Origin: Natronocalculus amylovorans
GTDB lineage: Archaea; Halobacteriota; Halobacteria; Halobacteriales; Haloferacaceae
DNA length: 64,000 nucleotides
NCBI RefSeq assembly: GCF_023638035.1
Contig: NZ_JAKRVX010000003.1
Coordinates: 124,001 to 188,000, forward strand
Direction of reading: 5' to 3'
Numbering within the stretch: position 1 is the stretch's first letter; the number at the start of each line of letters is the position of its first letter. The notes under the pieces were generated by a model. That model searched no databases. It was not told where the DNA came from and saw only the letters and a list, made by a program, of their open reading frames with translations. This document shows, one piece after another, positions 52,374 through 61,958 of this stretch. The translations under genes were made by a program, and so were the position numbers.

Positions 52374-52410
52374 GCGCAAAAACTCGCCCTTCAGGGCGGG
52401 GAAGATGTCA
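52374..52410 (+). mobile_element. Solitary IS200/IS605-type right end
   Basis: CGCCCT-TC-AGGGCG (52385-52398) followed by GGGAAGATGTCA (ending 52410) matches the terminal hairpin and end that I recall for haloarchaeal IS1341/TnpB-type elements. No tnpA or tnpB gene accompanies it, so it is a relic or a minimal non-autonomous copy. Its terminal TCA is exactly the TFB stop codon on the other strand. In complete elements this end is also the 3' end of the TnpB guide-RNA scaffold. Confidence 0.6.
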
Positions 52411-53385
52411 AACGCGTACGTTTTCTTCGGCTTCGAGCAACTCGTGGTACCGGTTTCTGATTGTTACTTCGCTAATGTTTGCAACATCGCTCACTTCGCT
52501 CTGTGTTACCTTCTCGTTTGTCAGAAGGGATGCCGCATACACTGCTGCAGCCGCGAGACCAACAGGGGATTTACCACTGTGAATCCCCTCTTGTTTGGCC
52601 GTCTCAAGAAGGTCGCGTGCTCGTCGTTCGGACTCATCCGAGAGCCCGAGATCGGACGCAAACCGAGGGACATATTGCCCAGGATCTGCTGGTTTAATCT
52701 CAAGTTTTAGCTCACGAGCAACGTATCGGTATGTCCGCGCAATCTCGTCTTTTTCAACTCGAGAGACGCCGGCAATCTCATCTAAACTCCGTGGTGTTCC
52801 TGCTTGTCGGGCCGCGGCATAGAGTGCGGCTGTTGCGACACCCTCAATCGATCGGCCAGGCAGCAGATCGTCGTTGAGTGCTCGTCGGTAGATTACCGAT
52901 GCAGTCTCCCTTACGTTGTCTGGAAGGCCAAGCGCAGATGCCATCCGATCGACCTCACCAAGGGCCTGTTTGAGATTGCGCTCTTTGGAATCACGAGTCC
53001 GGAAGCGCTCGTTCCATGTTCGGAGTCGTTGCATCTTTTGTCGCTGTCGTGATGAGAGCGACTTTCCGTAGGCGTCTTTGTTCTGCCAGCCGATGTTGGT
53101 TGACAGTCCTTTATCGTGCATCATTTGGGTTGTGGGGGCACCAACCCGGCTTTTTTGATCTTTTTCGCTCGAATCAAACGCACGCCACTCTGGACCGTGG
53201 TCAATCTCGTCCTCCTGAACAACTAAGCCACAGTCTCGACAGACTGTTTCGCCATGTTCTGTATCTGTCGCAAGCTGTCCGCTACATTCAGGACATCGAA
53301 CGTCCTCTTTCTTTGACCGTTCGGTTGTGTCTTTCTTACGAGTTGCAGTGCGCTGATCGGTGAAACGTCGAACGTTCTCACTCAT
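52408..53385 (-). CDS. tfb: Transcription initiation factor IIB (TFB)
   Basis: The 325-aa protein has a 25-residue basic N-terminal extension, a zinc ribbon (CPECSGQLATDTEHGETVCRDCGL), the B-finger region, and two cyclin-like repeats: about 125-215 (ERNLKQALGEVDRMASALGLP) and 220-318. It recruits RNA polymerase to TBP-TATA. Haloarchaea have several tfb genes, so this may be one of them. The last residues are EENVRV and the stop codon lies within the solitary IS end. Confidence 0.95.
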   Translation of the reverse strand: MSENVRRFTDQRTATRKKDTTERSKKEDVRCPECSGQLATDTEHGETVCRDCGLVVQEDEIDHGPEWRAFDSSEKDQKSRVGAPTTQMMHDKGLSTNIGWQNKDAYGKSLSSRQRQKMQRLRTWNERFRTRDSKERNLKQALGEVDRMASALGLPDNVRETASVIYRRALNDDLLPGRSIEGVATAALYAAARQAGTPRSLDEIAGVSRVEKDEIARTYRYVARELKLEIKPADPGQYVPRFASDLGLSDESERRARDLLETAKQEGIHSGKSPVGLAAAAVYAASLLTNEKVTQSEVSDVANISEVTIRNRYHELLEAEENVRV

Positions 53386-53443
53386 ATATTGGGTGGGGTG
53401 GAACCTTCAGGTAGATATATCTCGTACCTTGTTCCATGTACTT

Positions 53444-53471
53444 CTATTAAGGGGCTGAAACCACTTAATAG
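53444..53471. promoter_or_regulatory. Perfect 8-bp palindrome upstream of tfb
   Basis: CTATTAAG (53444-53451) and CTTAATAG (53464-53471) form an inverted repeat with a 12-nt spacer, 59-86 nt before the TFB start codon. It looks like a dimer operator, perhaps for autoregulation of TFB expression. The remaining 200 nt to gatC holds no gene. Confidence 0.4.
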
Positions 53472-53670
53472 TATGTTATATATTCACTGGAATAAGTGCT
53501 GAAAATTGCAAGACGGGAGCGGGGTGAAAATCATGATAAACAAGGTCGTCGCCTGCTTGCACTTTTTGACGCTCAACATCCGCCAATAAATTAGTATCTT
53601 TGGATTACCTCATATACTGATAACAATCGATCCGAAACCCTTACTCGCCATGCACGGTTGAGTGAATAAT

Positions 53671-53949
53671 ATGAGCGATTCGCCTGTCGATGCTGATGCA
53701 GTTCGACACGTCGCCGATCTTGCTCGCGTGAATCTCGATGAAGAGGATGTCGAAACATTCACAGAGCAGTTCGGTGACATTCTATCGTACTTTGATGCAC
53801 TTGACGAGGTTCCTTCCATCGATCGTGAAGCGGAACTTGTCAACGTAATGCGCCCCGATGAAGTAACGGATGGCCTCTCACAAGACGAGGCACTCCAAAA
53901 CGCAACCGAGACTGAAGATGGATTCTTCAAGGGGCCAAACGTCTCATGA
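53671..53949 (+). CDS. gatC: Asp-tRNA(Asn)/Glu-tRNA(Gln) amidotransferase subunit C
   Basis: From ATG 53671 the 92-aa protein begins MSDSPVDADAVRHVADLARV and continues LDEEDVETFTEQFGDILSYFDALDEVPS, then the MRPDEVTDGLSQDEAL region, the conserved GatC plan. It stabilises GatA and bridges GatB. The stop overlaps the gatA start (ATGA). Confidence 0.93.
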   Translation: MSDSPVDADAVRHVADLARVNLDEEDVETFTEQFGDILSYFDALDEVPSIDREAELVNVMRPDEVTDGLSQDEALQNATETEDGFFKGPNVS

Positions 53950-55217
53950 GCTACAATATCTTTCTCAACGAGGAACAGATCGACGGTGCAGCTGATGGCC
54001 CCCTCTCGGAGATGACAATCGCGATCAAAGATAACATCTCAACAGAAGGCGTTGCAACCACCTGTGGGTCAAACATGCTTGCGTCATACGTCCCTCCCTA
54101 TGACGCCACCGTCGTCTCAAAAATCAAAGACGCCGGTGCAACGATCGTCGGCAAAGTAAATATGGATGAGTTCGGTATGGGTGGCACCACCGAAACCTCG
54201 GCGTTCGGTCCAACAAAGAACCCTGTCGATCCAGAGCGCGTCCCTGGCGGGTCCTCCGGTGGATCGGCCGCTGCAGTCGCTGCTGGAAAAGCAGACCTCG
54301 CAATTGGGTCTGACACTGGTGGCTCTGTTCGAAACCCTGCCGCATTCTGTGGCGTTGTAGGCATTAAGCCAACGTACGGGCTTGTCTCCAGATATGGCCT
54401 AATCGCCTATGCGAATAGCCTTGAACAGATTGGCCCGCTCGCAAACTCCGTCGAAGACGCCGCACGCTTACTCGACGTCATTAGCGGGCAAGACCCACAC
54501 GATGGAACCACACGATCACAGGGTGACAACTCCGCGTATGCTGATGCAGCAGATGGAGACGTTTCAGGGATGACGATCGGTGTCATTCGCGAGCTGTTTG
54601 ATGGTGCTGATAAACGTGTCGTTGAGACGGTTGAGCAATCAATCGAAGCGCTTGAGTCACAAGGTGCAGAGACGATCGATGTCTCGCTTGCGTCGCTTGA
54701 GCACGCCGTCCAAGCGTACTACGTCATTGCAATGTCGGAAGCATCCTCGAACCTCGCTCGATTTGATGGCGTTCGCTATGGACTCTCTGGTGGCTATGAT
54801 GGCAATTGGAACGAAACGTTTGCGGACGCCCGAGAGGAAGGATTTGGTGACGAGGTAAAGCGTCGGATCCTGCTTGGAACATATGCGCTTTCAGCTGGCT
54901 ATCACGACAAATACTACAAGAAGGCCCAGGATGCCCGTGCATGGGTCAGACAGGACTTTGACAACGCATTTTCGGATGTCGATGTCCTTGCATCCCCAAC
55001 GATGCCCGTTCTCCCACCGAAACTCGGTGAAAGCCTCTCGGATCCGCTCCAGTTGTATCTGATGGATGCAAACACCGTACCTGTTAATCTCGCAAATCTA
55101 CCGGCAATTTCAGTCCCTGCAGGTGAGGCAGATGGGCTTCCAGTTGGACTTCAGCTCATTGGCCCACAGTTCGGTGAAGAGTCGATTATTCGCGCAGCCA
55201 GTGCCGTAGAGAACTAA
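53946..55217 (+). CDS. gatA: Asp-tRNA(Asn)/Glu-tRNA(Gln) amidotransferase subunit A
   Basis: The 423-aa protein is an amidase with the Ser-cisSer-Lys triad: Lys in MTIAIKDNIST, the Ser-rich GGSSGGSAAAVAAG and the nucleophile in GSDTGGSVRNPAAFCGVVGIKPTYG. It releases ammonia from glutamine for transamidation of mischarged tRNA. No gatB follows; in archaea gatB is often elsewhere. Confidence 0.95.
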   Translation: MSYNIFLNEEQIDGAADGPLSEMTIAIKDNISTEGVATTCGSNMLASYVPPYDATVVSKIKDAGATIVGKVNMDEFGMGGTTETSAFGPTKNPVDPERVPGGSSGGSAAAVAAGKADLAIGSDTGGSVRNPAAFCGVVGIKPTYGLVSRYGLIAYANSLEQIGPLANSVEDAARLLDVISGQDPHDGTTRSQGDNSAYADAADGDVSGMTIGVIRELFDGADKRVVETVEQSIEALESQGAETIDVSLASLEHAVQAYYVIAMSEASSNLARFDGVRYGLSGGYDGNWNETFADAREEGFGDEVKRRILLGTYALSAGYHDKYYKKAQDARAWVRQDFDNAFSDVDVLASPTMPVLPPKLGESLSDPLQLYLMDANTVPVNLANLPAISVPAGEADGLPVGLQLIGPQFGEESIIRAASAVEN

Positions 55218-55229
55218 CTTCTCGTCCAG

Positions 55230-55778
55230 TCAGCGTTTGAGATGGTCGGAGTTCGTCGTCACATCAAGTGAGACCGATCGGCGCTCGCCCTCGATATCTT
55301 CGACTGCGCTGGTGAACACACGCTCTGCCTCTTTTCTGATAAGCGGAACTGCTTTTTTAATTACCCAGCCGATCGACACCAGCCGCGGAAGATTCAACGC
55401 ATCTGACTCCGCAGAGTGCGGATCAAACGTTACGTCAAGAATCACTGTACAAGCATGCTCTGCACCTGCTGGTGCATCTGCAGGGAGTTCATCAAGCGGT
55501 TCAATTCGCCAACAACCATGTGCATCAATATCCTTGATTATTTTCCAGTCAATCACCGTTGGCGGTGTTACATTGGTCACTTCAGAGTGGGCAGTGTACG
55601 TCAGCTTCCACCATGAGAATCGGAGCGCATAGCGCGTTCCTGGACCGCCATCACCTTGGAGTGTCCGGACCGCTTGGAGATGCTCGGAGTACTGTGCATA
55701 GCCGGGGAAATCTCGAAGAAACTCATAGATCGTCTCCGGTGACTCGTACACAACGGTACTAACAGTGAGTTCGTCCAC
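55230..55778 (-). CDS. SRPBCC-family polyketide cyclase/START-like protein
   Basis: The 182-aa protein begins MDELTVSTVVYESPETIYEFL, with YAQYSEHLQAVRTLQGDGG and strands WWKLTYTAHSEVTNVTPPTVIDW, the pattern of ligand-binding START domains such as the coenzyme Q-binding COQ10 group. It is convergent with gatA. The ligand is unknown. Confidence 0.82.
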   Translation of the reverse strand: MDELTVSTVVYESPETIYEFLRDFPGYAQYSEHLQAVRTLQGDGGPGTRYALRFSWWKLTYTAHSEVTNVTPPTVIDWKIIKDIDAHGCWRIEPLDELPADAPAGAEHACTVILDVTFDPHSAESDALNLPRLVSIGWVIKKAVPLIRKEAERVFTSAVEDIEGERRSVSLDVTTNSDHLKR

Positions 55779-55869
55779 GCCTCACGTTTGGACGAGACTG
55801 TCTTAATTGTTCACTGCCCGTCCTGCCGACTCCGTCGCTTACTACTATCCTGAGTGTGGAACACAGACA

Positions 55870-57831
55870 ATGAGTAGTGACCGTCGCGACGACAACGTTT
55901 TTGACGCCTATCGTGAACGGGTCGATCGGCCACTGTTACGGCTCTTTCAGGAATACGGCCTCAAAGAGATTGAGTGGTTTACCGTCGGAATGGTTGCAAA
56001 CGTGATCGCTCGGGTCGCCAGTCTGCTCCCACCGCTTGTTCTTGGTGTCGCGATCGATGCCATATTCAATGAGACAAGTCCGTTCACACTCCCATTTGTT
56101 CCACAGGCATGGATTCCTGCGACCCAAGCAGGCCAGTTTCAGTTTGCTGTTGCGTTAATTGTTGGCTCATTTGTTGTGACTGGCATCTTCACTTGGATCT
56201 ACGGCGTGGCAGCAAACAACTTCGCCCACCGTGTGATGCATGACGTTCGTACCGATAGCTTCGAGAAGATGCAACAGCTCGATATGACATTTTTTGACGA
56301 CAAGCAGACGGGTGAAGTGCTCTCGGTGCTCAACAACGACGCATCAAATCTTGAGGTGTTTTTGGATAACGCACTGCAGAACTCCGCACGTCTTGGTGTG
56401 ATGGTACTCGGGATTGCTGGAATCTTGTTCTATCTCAACTGGCAACTTGCACTTATTACGCTGGTGTTTATCCCTGCGATCGTCCTATTCACACTCTGGT
56501 TCATGCACGTTGTCGAGCCACGGTACGTCGAACAACGTGCCAGTGTTGGTGATCTAAACACTCGACTTGAGAATGCCCTTTCGGGGGTGGAGCTTGTAAA
56601 AACCTCAAATACGGCGCAGTATGAGGCTGAGCGTGTTGAATCCGCATCGATGTCATATTTTGAAAAGACGATGACCATTCTCAAACTCAACTACATCTAT
56701 CGCCCAGGGATGGAACTCCTTGCAGGATTATCGTTCGCCGTGACGTTCATCGTCGGCGGTGTCTGGATATTCCAAGGGCCACCCGGACCGCTCACCGGTG
56801 AGCTCACTGTTGGTGTCTTTGTAACGTTTATCCTCATGACACAGCGGTTTGTCACGCCGTTAGCTGAGGTGTCAAATATCATCGACCAGTACGAGAATGC
56901 AAAAGCATCGAGCGAACGGGTATTTGGGCTCATGGATATTCCGGTTCGGATCACTGACGATGAAGATGCGATCGACCTACCAAACCCTCGTGGCGAGGTA
57001 ACGTATCAAAACGTCTCATTTCGGTATGCATCTGCAGCCGAAGCGTTCGATCTCAACACGAATGGATCGACCCAGCAGAACGGCGAGTACGTCATCCAAA
57101 ACGCATCATTCACTGTTGACCCTGGCTCAACAACGGCATTTGTTGGGCCGACAGGTGCAGGCAAGTCTACACTTTTGAAACTCCTGCTGCGGTTGTATGA
57201 TGTCACAGATGGAGAGATACGTGTTGATGGCCACGATATCCGATCGCTGACTGTACAGAGCCTTCGAGAGTCGATCGGCTATGTGAGCCAAGAGACGTAT
57301 CTCTTTGATGGAACGATCCGAGAAAATATTGAGTACGGCCGATTCGACAGCGAGTTTGCTGACGTGGTGGCTGCTGCAACGGCCGCGGAGGCCCACGAAT
57401 TTATTGAACGGCTTCCAAAAGGGTATGACACTCGGATTGGAGAGCGCGGTGTCAAACTCTCCGGCGGCCAGAAACAACGGCTCTCGATTGCCCGCACCGT
57501 ACTCCAAGATCCGGAGATACTCATCTTGGATGAGGCGACCTCCGCAGTCGACACCGAAACGGAGATGCTCATCCAACGAAGCCTCGATCGACTCGCAACC
57601 GATCGGACGACCTTCATCATTGCACATCGGCTGTCGACGATTAAGAATGCGGAGACGATCTGTGTGCTGGATAACGGTGAAATCGTTGAGCGCGGCGGCC
57701 ATGATGAACTGCTTGCACACGATGGCATCTATGCGAAATTATGGCGCGTCCAGGCAGGCGAAATTGATTCGCTCCCAGAGTCGTTTCTTGCCAATCTCAA
57801 AGAGCGGCAAAATGAATATACACAATTCTGA
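55870..57831 (+). CDS. ABC transporter, fused permease and ATPase (exporter type)
   Basis: From ATG 55870 the 653-aa protein has six membrane helices (about 35-340) and an ATP-binding domain with Walker A GPTGAGKST, Q-loop YVSQETYLFDG, signature LSGGQKQRLSIA, Walker B LILDEATSAVD and H-loop AHRLST. It is a half-transporter that dimerises to export lipids, drugs or peptides. The helix 1-2 loop has a halophile-like insert (FNETSPFTLPFVPQA). Confidence 0.93.
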   Translation: MSSDRRDDNVFDAYRERVDRPLLRLFQEYGLKEIEWFTVGMVANVIARVASLLPPLVLGVAIDAIFNETSPFTLPFVPQAWIPATQAGQFQFAVALIVGSFVVTGIFTWIYGVAANNFAHRVMHDVRTDSFEKMQQLDMTFFDDKQTGEVLSVLNNDASNLEVFLDNALQNSARLGVMVLGIAGILFYLNWQLALITLVFIPAIVLFTLWFMHVVEPRYVEQRASVGDLNTRLENALSGVELVKTSNTAQYEAERVESASMSYFEKTMTILKLNYIYRPGMELLAGLSFAVTFIVGGVWIFQGPPGPLTGELTVGVFVTFILMTQRFVTPLAEVSNIIDQYENAKASSERVFGLMDIPVRITDDEDAIDLPNPRGEVTYQNVSFRYASAAEAFDLNTNGSTQQNGEYVIQNASFTVDPGSTTAFVGPTGAGKSTLLKLLLRLYDVTDGEIRVDGHDIRSLTVQSLRESIGYVSQETYLFDGTIRENIEYGRFDSEFADVVAAATAAEAHEFIERLPKGYDTRIGERGVKLSGGQKQRLSIARTVLQDPEILILDEATSAVDTETEMLIQRSLDRLATDRTTFIIAHRLSTIKNAETICVLDNGEIVERGGHDELLAHDGIYAKLWRVQAGEIDSLPESFLANLKERQNEYTQF

Positions 57832-57889
57832 CTGCTTGATTAATAAGATATTTCCACAACTCCTTACGTCTTGAATCCGACCCTGACAT

Positions 57890-58174
57890 ATGGTTGATAC
57901 CGAAACATACACCGTCGAAGGACCGAACGGAGACAGCGACACAGTTGACCTTCCAGCAGGACTTGTTGACACCCTCGCAGAGCAGGGTGAGGAACCATCG
58001 AAAGTCATCAGTGACATCGTGCTCCAAGCGCTTGCACAGCACGCCCATGCACTCGCCCATCACTCCCAAGGAGACACACCAGAAGACCTCGTTGAGATGA
58101 ATGAAAAAGCTGAGGAGCTCTTTGAAGCACGTTTCGGTGTGTCGCTCGCCGAAGCGACCGGTCACCACCACTAA
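57890..58174 (+). CDS. Small haloarchaeal protein with His-rich tail
   Basis: The 94-aa protein begins MVDTETYTVEGPNGDSDTVD, then has a helical region with AQHAHALAHHSQGDTPEDLV and ends ATGHHH. The histidine-rich stretches could bind metal. I recall it as a conserved halo family with no assigned function. It has its own spacing of 58 nt from the ABC gene. Confidence 0.65.
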   Translation: MVDTETYTVEGPNGDSDTVDLPAGLVDTLAEQGEEPSKVISDIVLQALAQHAHALAHHSQGDTPEDLVEMNEKAEELFEARFGVSLAEATGHHH

Positions 58175-58231
58175 CGATCGGTCTGACGCGAACGCTTTTC
58201 TTTTCCCGCAGTGAGTTCCGCAGTAGTAGCG

Positions 58232-59005
58232 ATGACCACTGACACACTAACTGTCGAGACCACCGAGGCTGGCGTGACAACCATCACAATCGATCGTCCG
58301 GACAAACTCAATGCGTTAAACGTTGAGACGCTTGAGGCGCTTGCCGAGACACTTGCGTCCGTACAAGAAGATACTCGGGCACTGGTTCTTACTGGTGCTG
58401 GTGAGAAGGCATTTATCGCTGGTGCGGACATCAGCTACATGCAATCGCTTTCGGTTGCGGAGGCTCAATCATACGCAGCGCTTGGTCACCGAGTAGCCGA
58501 TGCACTTGAGACCTTTCCTGCCCCTACGATCGCCGCCGTAAACGGCTATGCATTCGGCGGTGGTTGTGAACTTGCACTCGCTTGCGGCATGCGTGTTGCG
58601 AGCGAACGTGCCGTTTTGGGGCAGACCGAAATTGATCTCGGAATTATTCCTGGCTGGGGCGGCAGCCAGCGACTCCCACGGCTTGTTGGTGATGAGACTG
58701 CCCGTCGACTCATCTTCTTTGGCGATCGGATTGACGCAACGGACGCATACGAACATGGTATTGTCGGTGAGGTTGTTGCACATGATGAACTCGATTCGCA
58801 TGTGACGGAGATGGCGGAGACGCTCGCAGCAAAACCACGGTTTGCGCTTGCTGCAGCCAAAGAGACGTTAAATATGGCACACGAGGCAACATTGGATGCC
58901 GGACTCACCTACGAGAAACGAGTATGGAGCGGCTTGTTTGGAACGCATGATCAGCGCGAAGGGATGGAGGCGTTCGTTGAGAAACGTGATCCGGAGTTCG
59001 AGTAA
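58232..59005 (+). CDS. Enoyl-CoA hydratase/isomerase
   Basis: From ATG 58232 the 257-aa protein has the crotonase motifs: the oxyanion-hole AFIAGADISYMQSL, NGYAFGGGCELALACGM and ERAVLGQTEIDLGIIPGWGGSQRLPRLVG, with the catalytic Glu in QTEIDLG and a second Glu in the preceding loop. It hydrates trans-2-enoyl-CoA in beta-oxidation. The start fits the TTD then LTVETTEAG reading. Confidence 0.92.
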   Translation: MTTDTLTVETTEAGVTTITIDRPDKLNALNVETLEALAETLASVQEDTRALVLTGAGEKAFIAGADISYMQSLSVAEAQSYAALGHRVADALETFPAPTIAAVNGYAFGGGCELALACGMRVASERAVLGQTEIDLGIIPGWGGSQRLPRLVGDETARRLIFFGDRIDATDAYEHGIVGEVVAHDELDSHVTEMAETLAAKPRFALAAAKETLNMAHEATLDAGLTYEKRVWSGLFGTHDQREGMEAFVEKRDPEFE

Positions 59006-59011
59006 GCGGTG

Positions 59012-60154
59012 CTACAGCTGCTCGGCAAACCGATCGAGACTGAACAGGCCAATGTCGTGTGTTGTCTCGCCACTGGTTGAGAGATCCGCCAGAATCTCGC
59101 CAATGACGCTTGCAAACTTGAATCCATGACCCGAGAATCCAGCGCCAATCGTGATCTGTGGGAACTCAGGGTGGCGATCGAGAATGAAATGCTGATCAGG
59201 TGTATTGGTAAACATACAGGTTGCTAACTGCATTGTGGGGCCTGCACCTGATGGGAAATACGTCTTAGCGTACGATCGGAGCAGTTCTTCATCCGTCGTT
59301 GTTGGCTCAGTAAGTGACTGTGTTGGATCAACGACTTCGTTTCGATGGTTGAATTTTCCGAATTTGAATCCTGGGACATCATACACAGGGAAGCCATAGA
59401 AGTGTTCACCCTCGACCTCATGGACGAATATTGGGAACGATGACTGATCGAACAGCGCAGGCTCGTTCGGCTGCAGCCATGCAAGCACCTGTCGCTCAGG
59501 TACAGCAACCGATGCGATTTCAGGAATCAGTTTAGGAACCCAGGCACCTGCGGTCACAACCAACCGATCGGCTTCATACGTTTCTTTTGTTGTTTCTACC
59601 CTCACGCTCTCATCCTCAGTCGCTTCGAATGCAGTCACCGGTTCGCGAGCGCTGATCGTTGCACCGTGTTCGATCGCAGATTCAACATGTGCAATGATAC
59701 ACTGCTCAGGAACGACAAATCCACCCTCGGGCTGGTAGATTGCATATTGGTCTTCGGGAACAGCATACCCAGGGAAGCGAGTATTGACCGTATCCGCATC
59801 CAACACGTCGTATGCAATGTCATGCTCCTCACAGGATCGGCGGGCTTCGGAGAACACCTTGCTTTCTTTGGTTCCAATATCAAGCCCGCCTGTAATGTGA
59901 AGCAGGTCACGGCCGGAATCCGACTCCAGCGATCGCCACAGTTCATATGCACGCTCGACGAGCGGCACGTATGCTGGGTCTTCATACTGTGGCTTTCGAA
60001 TAATTCGGGTGACCCCATGTGAGGAGCCGTGAGTATGTGGGATGTCATACTGTTCAAGCCCTAAGACGTTTTGGCCCCTGGCTGCAAGGTGTGCGACTGT
60101 TGCACTCCCCATACCACCAATGCCAATCACAATAACGTCATACCGATCGGTCAT
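59012..60154 (-). CDS. N-methyl-L-tryptophan/sarcosine oxidase-like FAD enzyme
   Basis: The 380-aa protein has the Rossmann FAD motif VIGIGGMGSATVAHLAARGQNV and the SHGVTRIIRKPQYEDPAYVPL segment of monomeric sarcosine and N-methyltryptophan oxidases, with Cys in LATCMFTNTPDQHFILD for covalent FAD attachment. It oxidises an N-methyl amino acid to formaldehyde and amino acid. The MFS gene nearby may import the substrate. Confidence 0.9.
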   Translation of the reverse strand: MTDRYDVIVIGIGGMGSATVAHLAARGQNVLGLEQYDIPHTHGSSHGVTRIIRKPQYEDPAYVPLVERAYELWRSLESDSGRDLLHITGGLDIGTKESKVFSEARRSCEEHDIAYDVLDADTVNTRFPGYAVPEDQYAIYQPEGGFVVPEQCIIAHVESAIEHGATISAREPVTAFEATEDESVRVETTKETYEADRLVVTAGAWVPKLIPEIASVAVPERQVLAWLQPNEPALFDQSSFPIFVHEVEGEHFYGFPVYDVPGFKFGKFNHRNEVVDPTQSLTEPTTTDEELLRSYAKTYFPSGAGPTMQLATCMFTNTPDQHFILDRHPEFPQITIGAGFSGHGFKFASVIGEILADLSTSGETTHDIGLFSLDRFAEQL

Positions 60155-60198
60155 ATGCCATCTTCGAGAATGTGCTTCAAATAGCTACGTGCTAGCAA

Positions 60199-61518
60199 TT
60201 AGTCTTGTGTCGCTGTGGCTCTTCGTTCCTTTGCAGCCTCTACATCTAAGGTCTCCTCCACCTGTGTGTACACCGCAATAAATCCTAACAGGGCCAAAAA
60301 CGCCCCGACCGCAAATGGTGCAATGAGTCCAAAGGTCACAAGGAAGCCGGATGCAAGCGGGCCGATCGCAATGCCAAGACCAAAGCCCATTGTCAGGATC
60401 GAAAGCGTGGAACCAGACTGACCTGCTTTTGCAAGATCACCGGCAAGCGCGAGCGATGGGGCGAACACAAGGGCCACAGCAACACCCTGTGCTAGCCGAA
60501 CGAGGACCATCACTCCGGAAGAGGTTACAATTCCTTGCAGCAGCGTTGCTGGAATCAGGATTATAAACCCGACAACAAGGAATGGTCGGCGACCATACCG
60601 GTCACATGCTCTGCCGATCGGAACCTGCAGTAGAACGTTCGCAATTGTAACTGCACCAAACTGTGCTGCGAACAGGACGGGACCCTGATTAAGAAGTTCA
60701 TTTATCTCGTTTTGGAGCGTTGCAAACAGCGCAATACAGATTCCCATTGAGATTGTGGCCAGCCCAAGCGTAAACACCGGATCAAGGAGCCGATCTTCAC
60801 CACGGATCCGAATAGAGATATCATCGGATGCTGGTTCTTCGACATCATCCGCGTCGTTGACAAATATATAAACAAGAATAAAACTCGTGAATGCACCCAC
60901 GAATGCCCCAACAAAGGCCGCGTTGAACCCCGACAGTACGAAATCCGTCCCCGGAATTGCGTATGGGCCTAACTCGATGATGATCCCGGCTAAAATTGGT
61001 CCAAACCCAAATCCAATTAGCCGAAACGTATTGTAGACGCCGAAGTTTCCTCCACGATCGGACGCTGACGCTGCGTACTCGTTAACAAGCGCAACCGTTG
61101 CAGGAACGATGAATGCAGCACCAAGCCCCTGCATCGCGCGCAACAATACGATCGAAATATAATCCGAGGCAAACGCGAACCCCAAACTTCCGGTTCCTAA
61201 CAGCGCAATCCCAAAGAGAATGAAGGGTTTCCGTTGTGCTCTCCGATCGGACCATCTGCCGGTAAACGGCTGTGAGAAACTGTTTAAAAAGCCGAACAGC
61301 GAGAGCACAACCCCGATGAGGATTGGCTCAGTCATGGTCACAGTTGTGTTTCCGACCGTTACCGACGTATTAAGGAGTGTGCCAATATCAACCGCATCAC
61401 TTACAATAAAAAGCGGGAGGACAACAATAAGAAACGAATTCCCGATCGCACCGACCATTCGAGCCAGTGCGAGAATAACGACCCGACGATCGGTGCCAAA
61501 CAAAAGCGCACCAGCCAC
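60199..61518 (-). CDS. Major facilitator superfamily permease
   Basis: The 439-aa protein begins at GTG 61518 and has 12 helices with a central acidic loop (about 215-240). The motif GRWSDRRAQRKPFILFG between helices 2 and 3 and GRACDRYGRRPFLVVGF in the second half are the MFS motif A. The substrate is unknown; drug efflux and sugar uptake are possible. Confidence 0.9.
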   Translation of the reverse strand: MAGALLFGTDRRVVILALARMVGAIGNSFLIVVLPLFIVSDAVDIGTLLNTSVTVGNTTVTMTEPILIGVVLSLFGFLNSFSQPFTGRWSDRRAQRKPFILFGIALLGTGSLGFAFASDYISIVLLRAMQGLGAAFIVPATVALVNEYAASASDRGGNFGVYNTFRLIGFGFGPILAGIIIELGPYAIPGTDFVLSGFNAAFVGAFVGAFTSFILVYIFVNDADDVEEPASDDISIRIRGEDRLLDPVFTLGLATISMGICIALFATLQNEINELLNQGPVLFAAQFGAVTIANVLLQVPIGRACDRYGRRPFLVVGFIILIPATLLQGIVTSSGVMVLVRLAQGVAVALVFAPSLALAGDLAKAGQSGSTLSILTMGFGLGIAIGPLASGFLVTFGLIAPFAVGAFLALLGFIAVYTQVEETLDVEAAKERRATATQD

Positions 61519-61650
61519 TAAACGACCACCATTATTAGCTAGTTAGAAATGAATCAGTATGGGTGTTGTGAATCCGGGGATGTGCGCCGACAAAAAAGCG
61601 GTGAGTAATCGGCCGCTTAGTTGATTAGCTTGGACGCAGATGTAACATAC

Positions 61651-61908
61651 ATGGAAGATAATGTTAAATTGAGCAGGCTACAAAACGTATTGACAGAGAT
61701 TTCCTACCCAGTGAGCCATCAGACGGCTGTTGAAGCGTTTGATGATGTAACTGTACTTCTCGCAGATGGTGAACAGAATCTTGGAGACCTCGTTGAACAG
61801 ATTCCTGCCGACCAGTTTAGAAGCCCTGGTGATCTATACACAGAACTTAATAATGTGATGCCGATCGAGGCACTCGGCGAGCCAGGACAGTCTGACGGTG
61901 ACGCATAA
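61651..61908 (+). CDS. DUF5789-type haloarchaeal protein
   Basis: From ATG 61651 the 85-aa protein reads MEDNVKLSRLQNVLTEISYP, then FDDVTVLLADGEQNLGDLVEQIPADQF, the pattern I recall for a small conserved halo family with no known function. The frame from 61621 adds residues with no support. Confidence 0.7.
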   Translation: MEDNVKLSRLQNVLTEISYPVSHQTAVEAFDDVTVLLADGEQNLGDLVEQIPADQFRSPGDLYTELNNVMPIEALGEPGQSDGDA

Positions 61909-61958
61909 CCCAGTCGAAATCCCCGCTCTTAAGTATCGTTGCGGACGTGAAACCTGCT

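Noticed and set aside
53671-55217. Missing gatB as evidence of a broken operon
   Set aside because: gatB is commonly unlinked to gatCA in archaea, so its absence says little.
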